Shown here: one piece after another, positions 17,428 through 25,552 of the stretch | How positions within the stretch are numbered: the stretch's first letter is position 1 | How the letters are laid out: the number at the start of each line of letters is the position of its first letter | Source: an uncultured Ruminococcus sp. | GTDB lineage: Bacteria; Bacillota; Clostridia; Oscillospirales; Acutalibacteraceae | NCBI GenBank assembly: GCA_902763835.1 | Contig: CACWTQ010000004.1 | Coordinates: forward strand, 1-61,276 | Direction of reading: 5' to 3' | Length of the DNA stretch: 61,276 bases | Position numbers and translations under genes: made by a program | Notes under the pieces: model-generated | Told to the model about the DNA's origin: nothing | Database searches by the model: none | Seen by the model: only the letters and a program-made list of their open reading frames with translations

Positions 17428-17923
17428 ATATATTGGATTGTTATTTATTTTTATAGAATCGATATTGATAGGGTTTTCGTTCAACGAAAAACTAAATAAC
17501 AAAATTAAAATTTTAAAATCAGTAAAATCATTGCTGCAACAATTTAAAATAGAAATAGCTTATCGAATGCCGACTTTGATAGAACTTTTCTCCGAGTATA
17601 CTGATGAAAGTATATTACAGCTAACAAATAATATTTCCGAAAATCTAAAAAACGGTTTAACCTCCGAAAAAAGCGTTATAAATGGGGTGGAATTTTCATC
17701 GTGCGTGAGAATTTTGTCGAAAGAAGAAAAATATTTTATAACGGATGCACTTTCAAAGCTGGGAACAAGTGATACAGACGGACAGATTTCTCTTCTTGAA
17801 AATGCGGTTGAACGAATAGACTATTACATAGAAAATGCGATTGAGGATAAACGAAAAAATTCAAAGGTATATATGACAGCTTCAGTTTATATCGGACTGG
17901 TTATAATAATAATTTTATTGTAA
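17420..17923 (+). CDS. spoIIIAB: Stage III sporulation protein AB
   Basis: Membrane protein of 167 aa with an N-terminal helix ('IGLLFIFIESILIGF'), a helical cytosolic body resembling type II secretion GspF domains ('QQFKIEIAYRMPTLIELF') and a C-terminal helix ('YIGLVIIIILL'), the SpoIIIAB layout. The start is TTG at 17420 with GGAGG eleven bases upstream, inside the end of spoIIIAA. A MITE follows the stop by 5 bases and separates it from spoIIIAC. Confidence 0.9.
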   Translation: MIKYIGLLFIFIESILIGFSFNEKLNNKIKILKSVKSLLQQFKIEIAYRMPTLIELFSEYTDESILQLTNNISENLKNGLTSEKSVINGVEFSSCVRILSKEEKYFITDALSKLGTSDTDGQISLLENAVERIDYYIENAIEDKRKNSKVYMTASVYIGLVIIIILL

Positions 17924-17928
17924 TATAA

Positions 17929-17996
17929 GGAACTGTCAGAAAATAAATTGAACATTTATACTTGTCTAATTGTTCAACTTATTTCCCAACAGTTCC
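17929..17996 (-). mobile_element. MITE family A, copy 3, inside the spoIIIA operon
   Basis: Reverse-oriented short copy (68 bp), CTGTCAGAAAATAA end first. Flanks are TAA (17926-17928) and TAA (17997-17999). It occupies the gap between spoIIIAB and spoIIIAC and stops 4 bases before the spoIIIAC ribosome site AAAGGAAAG, so the downstream genes keep their own translation signal. The RNA hairpin would lie in the middle of the message. Confidence 0.85.
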
Positions 17997-18015
17997 TAAA
18001 GAAAGGAAAGTAAAA

Positions 18016-18210
18016 ATGGATATAGATTTATTGTTTAAAATTGCTGCAATAGGTATAATAGTTGCAGTACTGAATCAAGTTTTGTCGAGGGCGGGAAGAG
18101 ATGATCAAGCTATGATGACTGCACTTGTAGGACTTATTCTTGTGCTTACAATGGTTGTGCAGCAGGTGAGTTCGTTGTTCACAACTGTTAAATCTCTGTT
18201 CGGATTGTGA
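18016..18210 (+). CDS. spoIIIAC: Stage III sporulation protein AC
   Basis: A 64-aa protein with two hydrophobic helices ('LLFKIAAIGIIVAVLNQVL' and 'MMTALVGLILVLTMVVQQV') separated by the conserved 'SRAGRDDQA' turn, the normal size and pattern of SpoIIIAC. ATG 18016 is chosen with AGGAAAG eight bases before it; a longer open frame from 17962 begins inside the MITE and is not real. It is a membrane component of the mother cell-forespore channel. The stop lies 5 bases before spoIIIAD. Confidence 0.95.
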   Translation: MDIDLLFKIAAIGIIVAVLNQVLSRAGRDDQAMMTALVGLILVLTMVVQQVSSLFTTVKSLFGL

Positions 18211-18215
18211 TAAAT

Positions 18216-18608
18216 ATGGATGTTATTTCTGTATGTGTGCTGGGAATTTTCGCTGTGCTTGGGAGCGTTGCACTGAAAAAATATAACGGTGAGCTTGCGG
18301 CATTAATGATTATTTCGGCTATAATGTTAATCTGCTTCACGGCTTTACCGGCATTAAGTCAAATTTTTGATTCGGTCAACGACTTGACGGCTACCGCTAA
18401 TATCAATAATAACTATATTTCTGTTTTAATAAAATCTCTGGGTATTTGTTATATTACTCAAATCTCCGTTGATATATGTAAAGAGAACGGAAGCGGTTCG
18501 ATTGCTTCGCAAATTGAGATTGTCGGTAAGCTGATAATTTTGCTTTTGGCAGTTCCGCTCTATGGTGAATTGATTGAGATGATTTACAATTTTTTAAGTG
18601 CAAAATAA
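18216..18608 (+). CDS. spoIIIAD: Stage III sporulation protein AD
   Basis: About 130 aa with four hydrophobic segments, including 'VCVLGIFAVLGSVAL', 'AALMIISAIMLICFTALPAL' and 'LIILLLAVPLYGELIEMI', and the family motif 'LKSLGICYITQI'-like 'IKSLGICYITQISVDICKE'. Membrane part of the SpoIIIA channel. ATG 18216 is preferred over an upstream in-frame GTG at 18207. It is the last spoIIIA gene here: spoIIIAE, AF, AG and AH, which normally follow, are absent from the window. Confidence 0.93.
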   Translation: MDVISVCVLGIFAVLGSVALKKYNGELAALMIISAIMLICFTALPALSQIFDSVNDLTATANINNNYISVLIKSLGICYITQISVDICKENGSGSIASQIEIVGKLIILLLAVPLYGELIEMIYNFLSAK

Positions 18609-18679
18609 TTATTGAATGTTTTCAAAAAATTTACATTAAAGGGGCGAATATATGATATAATAAAACAGGCGGTGATAAT

Positions 18680-18862
18680 ATGAGCGGAAAATCCAATTGC
18701 GATTACTGCGTAAATTACTCTTATAATGAAGAATATGAATGCCATGAGTGTATCGTAAATCTTGATGAAGACGAATATTATAGGTTCATTCAGGGGCAGT
18801 TTAAGAGCTGTCCGTATTTTCGTATGGGTGACGAATATAAAATAGTACAAAAACAAAACTGA
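18680..18862 (+). CDS. DUF6472 family small Cys-rich protein
   Basis: A 60-aa acidic protein with 'CDYCVNYSYNEEYECHECIVNLDED' and 'CPYFRMGDEYKIV', a pattern I recognise from a clostridial family of unknown function (DUF6472). The two CxxC pairs suggest metal binding. It overlaps the next gene frame at the stop (ATGA) and is likely co-transcribed with it. Function unknown. Confidence 0.8.
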   Translation: MSGKSNCDYCVNYSYNEEYECHECIVNLDEDEYYRFIQGQFKSCPYFRMGDEYKIVQKQN

Positions 18863-18879
18863 TGTCAAGGATATTTAAT

Positions 18880-20169
18880 ATGGATAATAAAATGTATAAT
18901 AAACTGGGTATTTGCGATGAGGTTATAAGCTTCGGCAATAAAATACTCGGCGAACTTAAAGAAAGATTTGAAGAAATAGATGAAACAGCCGAATATAATC
19001 AGCTTAAAGTGATTTCGGCTATGCAGGAAAACAGGGTAAATGCCACGTGTTTTGCGGCTACTACCGGCTACGGCTATGACGATGTAGGAAGAGATAACCT
19101 TGAAAAGGTCTATGCAGCGTGTTTCGGCACTGAGGCTGCTCTTGTTCGACCTCAAATAACATGCGGCACTCACGCTTTGGCGGTGGCACTTTCGGCGATT
19201 TTACGTCCCGGAGATGAACTTCTTTCACCTGTAGGCAAGCCGTATGATACTCTTGAAGAGGTTATCGGCATTCGTGAATCTAAATGTTCCTTAAAGGAGT
19301 TTGGTATTACATATTCACAGGTAGATTTGATTGAAGATGGTACTTTTGACTATGACAGAATTAAATCCGCCATTAACAGCAAAACAAAAATGGTAACCAT
19401 ACAACGTTCAAAAGGTTATCAGACACGCCCTACATTTTCCGTAACACAAATCGGTGAGCTTATAGCTTTTGTGAAATCCATTAAACCCGATATAATTTGT
19501 ATGGTTGATAATTGCTACGGAGAGTTTGTTGAAAAAATCGAGCCTTCAAATGTCGGTGCGGATATGATAGTAGGTTCGCTTATTAAGAACCCAGGCGGTG
19601 GACTTGCTCCGATTGGCGGCTATATCTGCGGCACGGCGGATTGTGTGGAAAAGTGTGCCTACAGACTCAGTGCTCCCGGTCTGGGGCAGGAGGTAGGTGC
19701 AAATCTAGGCATTATGCCGTCTTTCTATCAGGGATTTTTCCTGTCACCGACTGTAGTATCGGGTGCCTTAAAGGGTGCGATTTTTGCAAGCCGCTGTTAT
19801 GAGAAGCTCAGTTTTAAGGTTATTCCAAATTCGACAGAAAGTCGCCACGATATAATTCAGGCAGTGGAGCTTGGTTCAAAAGAACGTATGGTGGCATTCT
19901 GCAAGGGTATTCAGGCGGCTGCTCCCGTTGACAGCTACGTTACTCCCGAGCCGTGGGCAATGCCAGGCTATGATTCGGAGGTAATTATGGCGGCAGGTGC
20001 ATTTGTTCAGGGGTCGTCAATCGAACTAAGTGCGGACGGACCTATTCGTGAACCGTATGCTGTGTATTTTCAGGGCGGCTTGACGTGGTATCATGCGAAG
20101 CTTGGTATATTGATGTCGGTTCAAAAATTGTATGATTCTGATTTAATTGATAAATCTTTGCTTAAATAA
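18880..20169 (+). CDS. Methionine gamma-lyase family (aluminium resistance-like) PLP protein
   Basis: Fold-type I PLP enzyme of the COG4100 group, annotated in Firmicutes as 'aluminium resistance protein' or methionine gamma-lyase family; the real substrate is unsettled. Recognisable parts are 'NATCFAATTGYGYDDVGRD', 'RPQITCGTHALAVALSAIL', 'CMVDNCYGEFVE', the PLP-lysine region 'GSLIKNPGGGLAPIGGY' and the C-terminal 'PYAVYFQGGLTWYHAKLG'. ATG 18880 has AAGGA eight bases upstream; ATG 18862 would add six residues and overlap the previous stop but has no ribosome site. A strong terminator follows. Confidence 0.88.
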   Translation: MDNKMYNKLGICDEVISFGNKILGELKERFEEIDETAEYNQLKVISAMQENRVNATCFAATTGYGYDDVGRDNLEKVYAACFGTEAALVRPQITCGTHALAVALSAILRPGDELLSPVGKPYDTLEEVIGIRESKCSLKEFGITYSQVDLIEDGTFDYDRIKSAINSKTKMVTIQRSKGYQTRPTFSVTQIGELIAFVKSIKPDIICMVDNCYGEFVEKIEPSNVGADMIVGSLIKNPGGGLAPIGGYICGTADCVEKCAYRLSAPGLGQEVGANLGIMPSFYQGFFLSPTVVSGALKGAIFASRCYEKLSFKVIPNSTESRHDIIQAVELGSKERMVAFCKGIQAAAPVDSYVTPEPWAMPGYDSEVIMAAGAFVQGSSIELSADGPIREPYAVYFQGGLTWYHAKLGILMSVQKLYDSDLIDKSLLK

Positions 20170-20174
20170 ATTTC

Positions 20175-20214
20175 ACACAAAAAGAGAGGAAGGAAACTTT
20201 CTCTCTTTTTGTGT
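20175..20214 (+). terminator. Intrinsic terminator after the PLP protein gene
   Basis: Perfect 14-bp inverted repeat ACACAAAAAGAGAG/CTCTCTTTTTGTGT with a 12-base loop. The 3' arm contains the T-run. Confidence 0.85.
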
Positions 20215-20282
20215 TCAAATTTTTGTGCAATATCACTTAATATTTAAGGGGAAAATTGTAATTGAGAATTGTCTATTATTTA

Positions 20283-20311
20283 TTTACAAAATCATTGTTT
20301 TATGATAAAAT
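20283..20311 (+). promoter_or_regulatory. Sigma-A promoter of the repetitive secreted protein gene
   Basis: TTTACA (20283-20288), a 17-base spacer and TAAAAT (20306-20311). AGGAGG at 20333-20338 leads to ATG 20345. Confidence 0.8.
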
Positions 20312-20344
20312 AAGACTATATATTTTAGTATTAGGAGGATATTT

Positions 20345-23300
20345 ATGGTTAAAAAATTGTTGAGCCTGATACTGTCGGCATTGATAGCAGTATCTTGCTT
20401 TCCGATTGCTTCTCAGGCTGCGGAAACCGAAGAGTATGCAAGCGGTGCAAGTACCGTTTCAATCAATGCGGCAGCCGGCGACGTTATCAGCGTTATTGTG
20501 TCAATTGATGCCGCAAGCAACGTTCAGGGAATTTTGTTGGATCTTGATAAAGCTTATTCCAATTTCCTGTATACAGGCTATGAGGCTATTGACAGCAACG
20601 TTGGAAATGCAGTTGTAGAGGTCAATTCAAGCCCTGTAGGTTATACATACACCGATATTATGGCGGCTATACGTTTCAAGGACGGAGGAGTTACGTTTAA
20701 TCAAAAAACGGATCTCATTAAATTTAATTTCAGAACAGTTCGTGCGGCAACGAATTTTACGTATGGTTTAACTGTAAAAGAATTTTATGATAAAGATTTG
20801 AAAGATATTTCAGCAAATAAAATATCAATCAGATATGTTAATGCGTCTGATACCGTGAAAACACTTTCGTCAATTAAAGTAACAGCACCTAACAAAACTA
20901 CATATTATGTCGGTGAATCGTTTGATAAAACAGGTATGGTTGTTAATGCTGTTTACAGTGACGGTTTTACCGAAGATGTTACAAGCTCGACCACAGTTTC
21001 ATCTCCGTCGTTAAGTTCGGTCGGTACAAAAACAGTAACGGTTTCATATACAGAAAACAATGTTACTAAAACAGCAAGCTTTTCCGTAACGGTTAAAGAT
21101 ATTGAACTTTCAAGTCTTGCTGTTACAGCAAAACCAACTACAACTACATATTATGTAGGGCAAACATTTAATTCTGACGGTATGAAAATTACAGCAACAT
21201 ACAGTAACAACACAACTAAAGATGTTACAAGCAGTGTAAAAACTACCGGTTTTGACAGCTCTACAGCAGGTACAAAAACTGTAACAGTTTCTTACACAGA
21301 GGGCAGTATTACGAAAACAGCAAGCTTTTCAGTAATTATTAAAGCAATCGAGCTTTCAAGCATTGCAGTTACAACAAAGCCGACAACTACTACATATTAT
21401 GTAGGTCAGAGCTTTAATTCTGCTGGTATGAAGATTACGGCAGCATACAACAATAACAGTACAAAAGATGTTACAAGCAACGTAAAAACTACAGGCTTTG
21501 ACAGTTCTACAGTAGGTACAAAAACTATAACAGTATCATATACTGAAAATGGAATTACTAAAACAGCAGGTTTTTCTGTAACAATTTTAGCAAAAACCGT
21601 TACAGAGCTTAAAGTTACAGCTCCCATTAAAAAAGAATATTATGTTGGAGAAAGCTTTGATAAAAGCGGATTGATTGTTAAAGCAACATATAACGATGAG
21701 ACAACAACAGATGTTACAAACAGTGCAAGTCTTAGCGGTTTTGACAGCAAAACAGCGGGCAAGAAAACTATAACGGTATCATATGGCGGAAAAACTGCAA
21801 CATTTAAAGTGAATGTTATAGCAGTAGCGGTTGCAAGTATTTCTCTTGATACAACTAATGTTAAAACTCAATATTATGTAGGCGATACATTTGATAAAAC
21901 AGGTGTGGTTGTTACGGCAAAATATAACAACGGCACAACAGCAGATGTTACAAGTTCCGCAACATTCAGCGGTTTTAGCAGTACCTCAATAGGTGATAAA
22001 ACTATAACAGTATCGTACAGCGGTAAAACCGCAACTTTTAAAGTTAATGTAAAAGCCGGTCTTTCAAATACCTCGACCTTAAGTCCGACAAGTATTAAAA
22101 TCGGACAAACTGTAACCGTAACAGGCAGTGCCAGCGGTGGTTCGGGCGGATATTTGTACGCTTTTTATTACAGATTAAAAGGTACTACAGCTTGGACTAC
22201 AAAGGGAACTCCGTATACTGCTAATGTTAATACTATGTTGTTCTCACCTGTAAATAAAGGAACGTATGAAATCAAAGTTGATGTTAAAGACAGTGTAGGT
22301 CATATAGATTCCAAAATTTTGACAATAAATATAGAATATTCGGATATTAAAAACAATTCCATAATTAGCTATAAATCAAGCGGTGGTAAAACTGTTGACA
22401 GCGACCAAGTTTGCGTAGGTGATACTGTTACTGTTACAGGCAAAGCATCGGGCGGTTCGGGTAAATATAAGTATACTTATACTTATAATGATAAAGCAAA
22501 CTCCGATACGGGAAGCAAAGCTACAACAGATACTTTCTACAGCTTTACTCCCCAAAAAACAGGAACATATACAGTTACTGTAAAAGCTGAGGATAACGGC
22601 AATACAGATGAAAAAATTAACTCCGATACAAAAACATTCACAGTTGAAGTTAAAGAAGCTATTACAAATAAATCAACCGTAAGTGAAACAACAATCGACC
22701 TTGGCAAAACACTTACAATCACAGGTGCGGCAACGGGCGGCACATCTCCTTATACATACGCATACTATTATAAAAGAAGTACAGCTTCATCTTGGACAAC
22801 AATCGAAACAGATTCCGAAACATCAACAACCGCATCATTCAAGCCTTTGGCAGAAGTAAGCTATGATGTTAAAGTTGATGTTAAGGACAGCAACAGCAGA
22901 ACAAAGACTAAAACATTTACAATTAACGTAACATCTCTTGCAAATAAGTCAACCGTAAGTTCAACAGCACTTACCCTCGGCAATACCGTTAAAATTACAG
23001 GTGCGGCAACGGGCGGTACAGCCCCTTACACTTACGCATACTATTATAAGAGAAGCACAGCTTCGTCTTGGACAACAATAAAAACAGATTCCGAAACAGC
23101 AACAACAGCATCATTAAAACCCTTGGCAGCAGTAAATTATGATGTTAAGGTAGATGTTAAGGACAGCGTAGGTACTGTAAAGACTAAGACATTTACTGTT
23201 ACTGCAACAACCCTCACAAACAAGTCTAAGATAAGTGCAGCAGCAATTACTCTAGGTGATAAAATTACAATCACAGGTGCAGCAGAAGAAGGCACAGCAC

Positions 23301-25432
23301 CGTACAAGTACGCATTCTACTACAAAAGAAGTACAGCATCGTCTTGGACAACACTCGGCACAGAATACGGAACAGCAACAACCGCAACCCTGACACCGCT
23401 GGCAGCAGTAAAATATGATATTAAGGTAAATGTTAAGGATAACACAGGTGTTGTAATATCTAAAACATTTACAGTCAATGTAACGACTCTTGCAAATAAG
23501 TCCGAAGTAAGCACAACGGCACTTACCCTCGGAAAAACACTTACAATCACAGGTGCGGCAACGGGCGGTACAGCTCCTTACAAGTACGCATTCTATTACA
23601 AGAAAAGCATAGCTTCATCTTGGACAACAATCGGAACGGAATACGGAACTAATACAACAGAAACTTTAAAGCCGTTGACAGAAACAAGTTACGATGTTAA
23701 AGTAAATGTTAAAGACAAAACAGGCACGGTAATTACTAAGACATTTACGGTTATTGCAACAACCCTTACAAACACATCGGAAGTAAGCACAACATCTCTT
23801 ACCCTTGGCAATACGATTAAAATCACAGGTGCGGCAACAGGAGGTACAAACTCCTACAAGTATGCGTTCTACTACAAGAAGAGTTCGGATTCATCTTGGA
23901 CAACAATCGGAACAGCTTACGGAACAGCAACAACTGCATCATTGAAGCCTACCGAAGAGGGAGATTATGATGTTAAGATAAATGTTAAGGACACTACAGG
24001 TGCAATAAAGCCTAAGACATTTAAAGTTAATGTAACACCTATAACAAATAATTCAAAGGTAAGCACAACATCTCTTACTCTCGGCAATACGCTCACAATC
24101 ACAGGTGCAGCGTCGGGCGGAACAGCTCCTTACAAATACGCTTTTGCCTACAAGAGAAGCACTGCTTCTGTATGGTCTACAATCGGCACAGCATACAGCA
24201 CAACATCAACCGCAGAGTTGAAGCCTTTGGCAGCGGTAAATTATGATGTAAGAGTAATTGTAAAGGATAACGCAGGCAAAACATCAACAAAGATATTTAC
24301 TGTAAAAGTAACTAAAGCAGCTCTTAAAAACAACTCAACAATAAGTGCGGAAACACTTAGCTTTGGTGATAAACTTACAATCACAGGTGCAGCAACAGGC
24401 GGCACAGCATCTTATACATACGCATACTATTATAAGAGAAGCACAGTGTCGTCTTGGACATCACTCAGTGCAGATTCAAAGAAACCGACAGTGGCATATC
24501 TTACACCGCAGGCAGTTACCAACTATGATATAAAGGTAACAATAAAGGATACCGACGGCGAAGAAGCTGAAAAGACATTCAAAGTCAAGGTGACAACTCT
24601 TGCAAATAACTCTTCTGTAAGCACAACGGCACTTACCCTCGGAAAAACACTTACAATCACAGGTGCGGCAACGGGCGGTACAGCTCCTTACACATATGCT
24701 TACTACTATAAGAGAAGCACAGCGTCGTCTTGGATAACAATGGGTACAGAATACGGAACAGCTACAACTGCATCGCTGGAGCCGCTGGCAGAAGCAAGCT
24801 ACGATATTAAAGTAAATGTTAAGGACAAAACTGGCACAATAATTACTAAAACATTTACCGTTATTTCAACAACTCTTACAAACACATCGGAAGTAAGCAC
24901 AACATCTCTTACCCTTGGCAATACGCTTAAAATCACAGGTGCGGCAACAGGAGGTACAAATTCCTATAAGTATGCGTTCTACTACAAGAAGAGTTCCGAT
25001 TCATCTTGGTCAACAATAGGCACAGCTTACGGAACAGCAACAACTGCATCATTGAAGCCTAACGAAGAGGGAGATTATGATGTTAAGATAAATGTTAAGG
25101 ACACCACAGGTGCAATAAAGCCTAAGACATTTAAAGTTAATGTAACACCTATTACAAACAAATCAACTATAAGTGCAGCAACACTTACCCTCGGTGATAC
25201 ACTTAAGCTCACAGGTGCGGCAACAGGAGGTACAGCTCCGTACAAATACGCTTTCTACTGCAAGAGAAGCACAGCAACAACTTGGACAACACTCGGAACA
25301 GAATTTGGAACAGCAACAACTTCAAGTGTAAAACCGACAAGTGCAGTAACTTATGATATTAAGATAGTTGTAAAGGATAATGCAGGCAAAACATCAACAA
25401 AGACATTTACAGTTAAAGTAAATCAAAAGTAA
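20345..25432 (+). CDS. Large secreted protein: cohesin-like, Big_3-like and triple-tyrosine-type repeats
   Basis: A 1695-aa exported protein. Residues 1-26 are a signal peptide ('LLSLILSALIAVSCFPIASQA', likely cut after AQA). Residues about 35-168 resemble a cohesin-fold module ('ISVIVSIDAASNVQGILLDL', 'DLIKFNFRTVRAA'). Residues about 173-570 hold five Ig-like units of the Big_3 type ('TTYYVGQSFNSAGMKITA', 'FSVTV'). Residues 571-1695 hold twelve units of about 92 aa with 'LTITGAATGGTAPYKYAFYY' and 'YDVKVNVKD', commonly labelled triple-tyrosine motif repeats. No LPXTG, SLH or dockerin follows the last repeat, so any surface attachment must be through the modules themselves. It could be an adhesin, carbohydrate-binding or structural protein. 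It is transcribed alone from its own promoter. Confidence 0.85.
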   Translation: MVKKLLSLILSALIAVSCFPIASQAAETEEYASGASTVSINAAAGDVISVIVSIDAASNVQGILLDLDKAYSNFLYTGYEAIDSNVGNAVVEVNSSPVGYTYTDIMAAIRFKDGGVTFNQKTDLIKFNFRTVRAATNFTYGLTVKEFYDKDLKDISANKISIRYVNASDTVKTLSSIKVTAPNKTTYYVGESFDKTGMVVNAVYSDGFTEDVTSSTTVSSPSLSSVGTKTVTVSYTENNVTKTASFSVTVKDIELSSLAVTAKPTTTTYYVGQTFNSDGMKITATYSNNTTKDVTSSVKTTGFDSSTAGTKTVTVSYTEGSITKTASFSVIIKAIELSSIAVTTKPTTTTYYVGQSFNSAGMKITAAYNNNSTKDVTSNVKTTGFDSSTVGTKTITVSYTENGITKTAGFSVTILAKTVTELKVTAPIKKEYYVGESFDKSGLIVKATYNDETTTDVTNSASLSGFDSKTAGKKTITVSYGGKTATFKVNVIAVAVASISLDTTNVKTQYYVGDTFDKTGVVVTAKYNNGTTADVTSSATFSGFSSTSIGDKTITVSYSGKTATFKVNVKAGLSNTSTLSPTSIKIGQTVTVTGSASGGSGGYLYAFYYRLKGTTAWTTKGTPYTANVNTMLFSPVNKGTYEIKVDVKDSVGHIDSKILTINIEYSDIKNNSIISYKSSGGKTVDSDQVCVGDTVTVTGKASGGSGKYKYTYTYNDKANSDTGSKATTDTFYSFTPQKTGTYTVTVKAEDNGNTDEKINSDTKTFTVEVKEAITNKSTVSETTIDLGKTLTITGAATGGTSPYTYAYYYKRSTASSWTTIETDSETSTTASFKPLAEVSYDVKVDVKDSNSRTKTKTFTINVTSLANKSTVSSTALTLGNTVKITGAATGGTAPYTYAYYYKRSTASSWTTIKTDSETATTASLKPLAAVNYDVKVDVKDSVGTVKTKTFTVTATTLTNKSKISAAAITLGDKITITGAAEEGTAPYKYAFYYKRSTASSWTTLGTEYGTATTATLTPLAAVKYDIKVNVKDNTGVVISKTFTVNVTTLANKSEVSTTALTLGKTLTITGAATGGTAPYKYAFYYKKSIASSWTTIGTEYGTNTTETLKPLTETSYDVKVNVKDKTGTVITKTFTVIATTLTNTSEVSTTSLTLGNTIKITGAATGGTNSYKYAFYYKKSSDSSWTTIGTAYGTATTASLKPTEEGDYDVKINVKDTTGAIKPKTFKVNVTPITNNSKVSTTSLTLGNTLTITGAASGGTAPYKYAFAYKRSTASVWSTIGTAYSTTSTAELKPLAAVNYDVRVIVKDNAGKTSTKIFTVKVTKAALKNNSTISAETLSFGDKLTITGAATGGTASYTYAYYYKRSTVSSWTSLSADSKKPTVAYLTPQAVTNYDIKVTIKDTDGEEAEKTFKVKVTTLANNSSVSTTALTLGKTLTITGAATGGTAPYTYAYYYKRSTASSWITMGTEYGTATTASLEPLAEASYDIKVNVKDKTGTIITKTFTVISTTLTNTSEVSTTSLTLGNTLKITGAATGGTNSYKYAFYYKKSSDSSWSTIGTAYGTATTASLKPNEEGDYDVKINVKDTTGAIKPKTFKVNVTPITNKSTISAATLTLGDTLKLTGAATGGTAPYKYAFYCKRSTATTWTTLGTEFGTATTSSVKPTSAVTYDIKIVVKDNAGKTSTKTFTVKVNQK
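22056..25429 (+). repeat. Tandem coding repeat, 12 units of about 276 bp
   Basis: In-frame repeat array within the secreted protein. Units 3 to 12 are the most alike, and units 1-2 are divergent. Units 6-7 (about 23490-24042) and 10-11 (about 24600-25152) are closer to each other than to their neighbours, pointing to duplication of a multi-unit block. Such arrays change length easily. Confidence 0.85.
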
Positions 25433-25479
25433 GTTTGGCAGGATTTAATATTATAGCTTATTATAAGCAGCGAAAGAAA

Positions 25480-25515
25480 GGAGTGTTTGACAGCGTTATA
25501 ACTGTCAGACACTCC
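25480..25515. terminator. Hairpin between the repetitive protein and the nuclease gene
   Basis: GGAGTGTTTGACAG and CTGTCAGACACTCC pair 13 of 14 bases. There is no T-run, so it may be a processing or protein site rather than a terminator. Confidence 0.45.
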
Positions 25516-25552
25516 GTGTCACAATATTACAAATTTTAGGGGAGTGAGTGTA

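Noticed and set aside
17962..18015. N-terminal extension of spoIIIAC
   Set aside because: The extra codons are MITE sequence, and a ribosome site with ATG 18016 gives the normal 64-aa protein.
22056..25429. Regularly spaced repeats considered as a CRISPR array
   Set aside because: The 276-bp units are in-frame coding repeats that vary along their whole length, with no constant short repeat or unique spacers.
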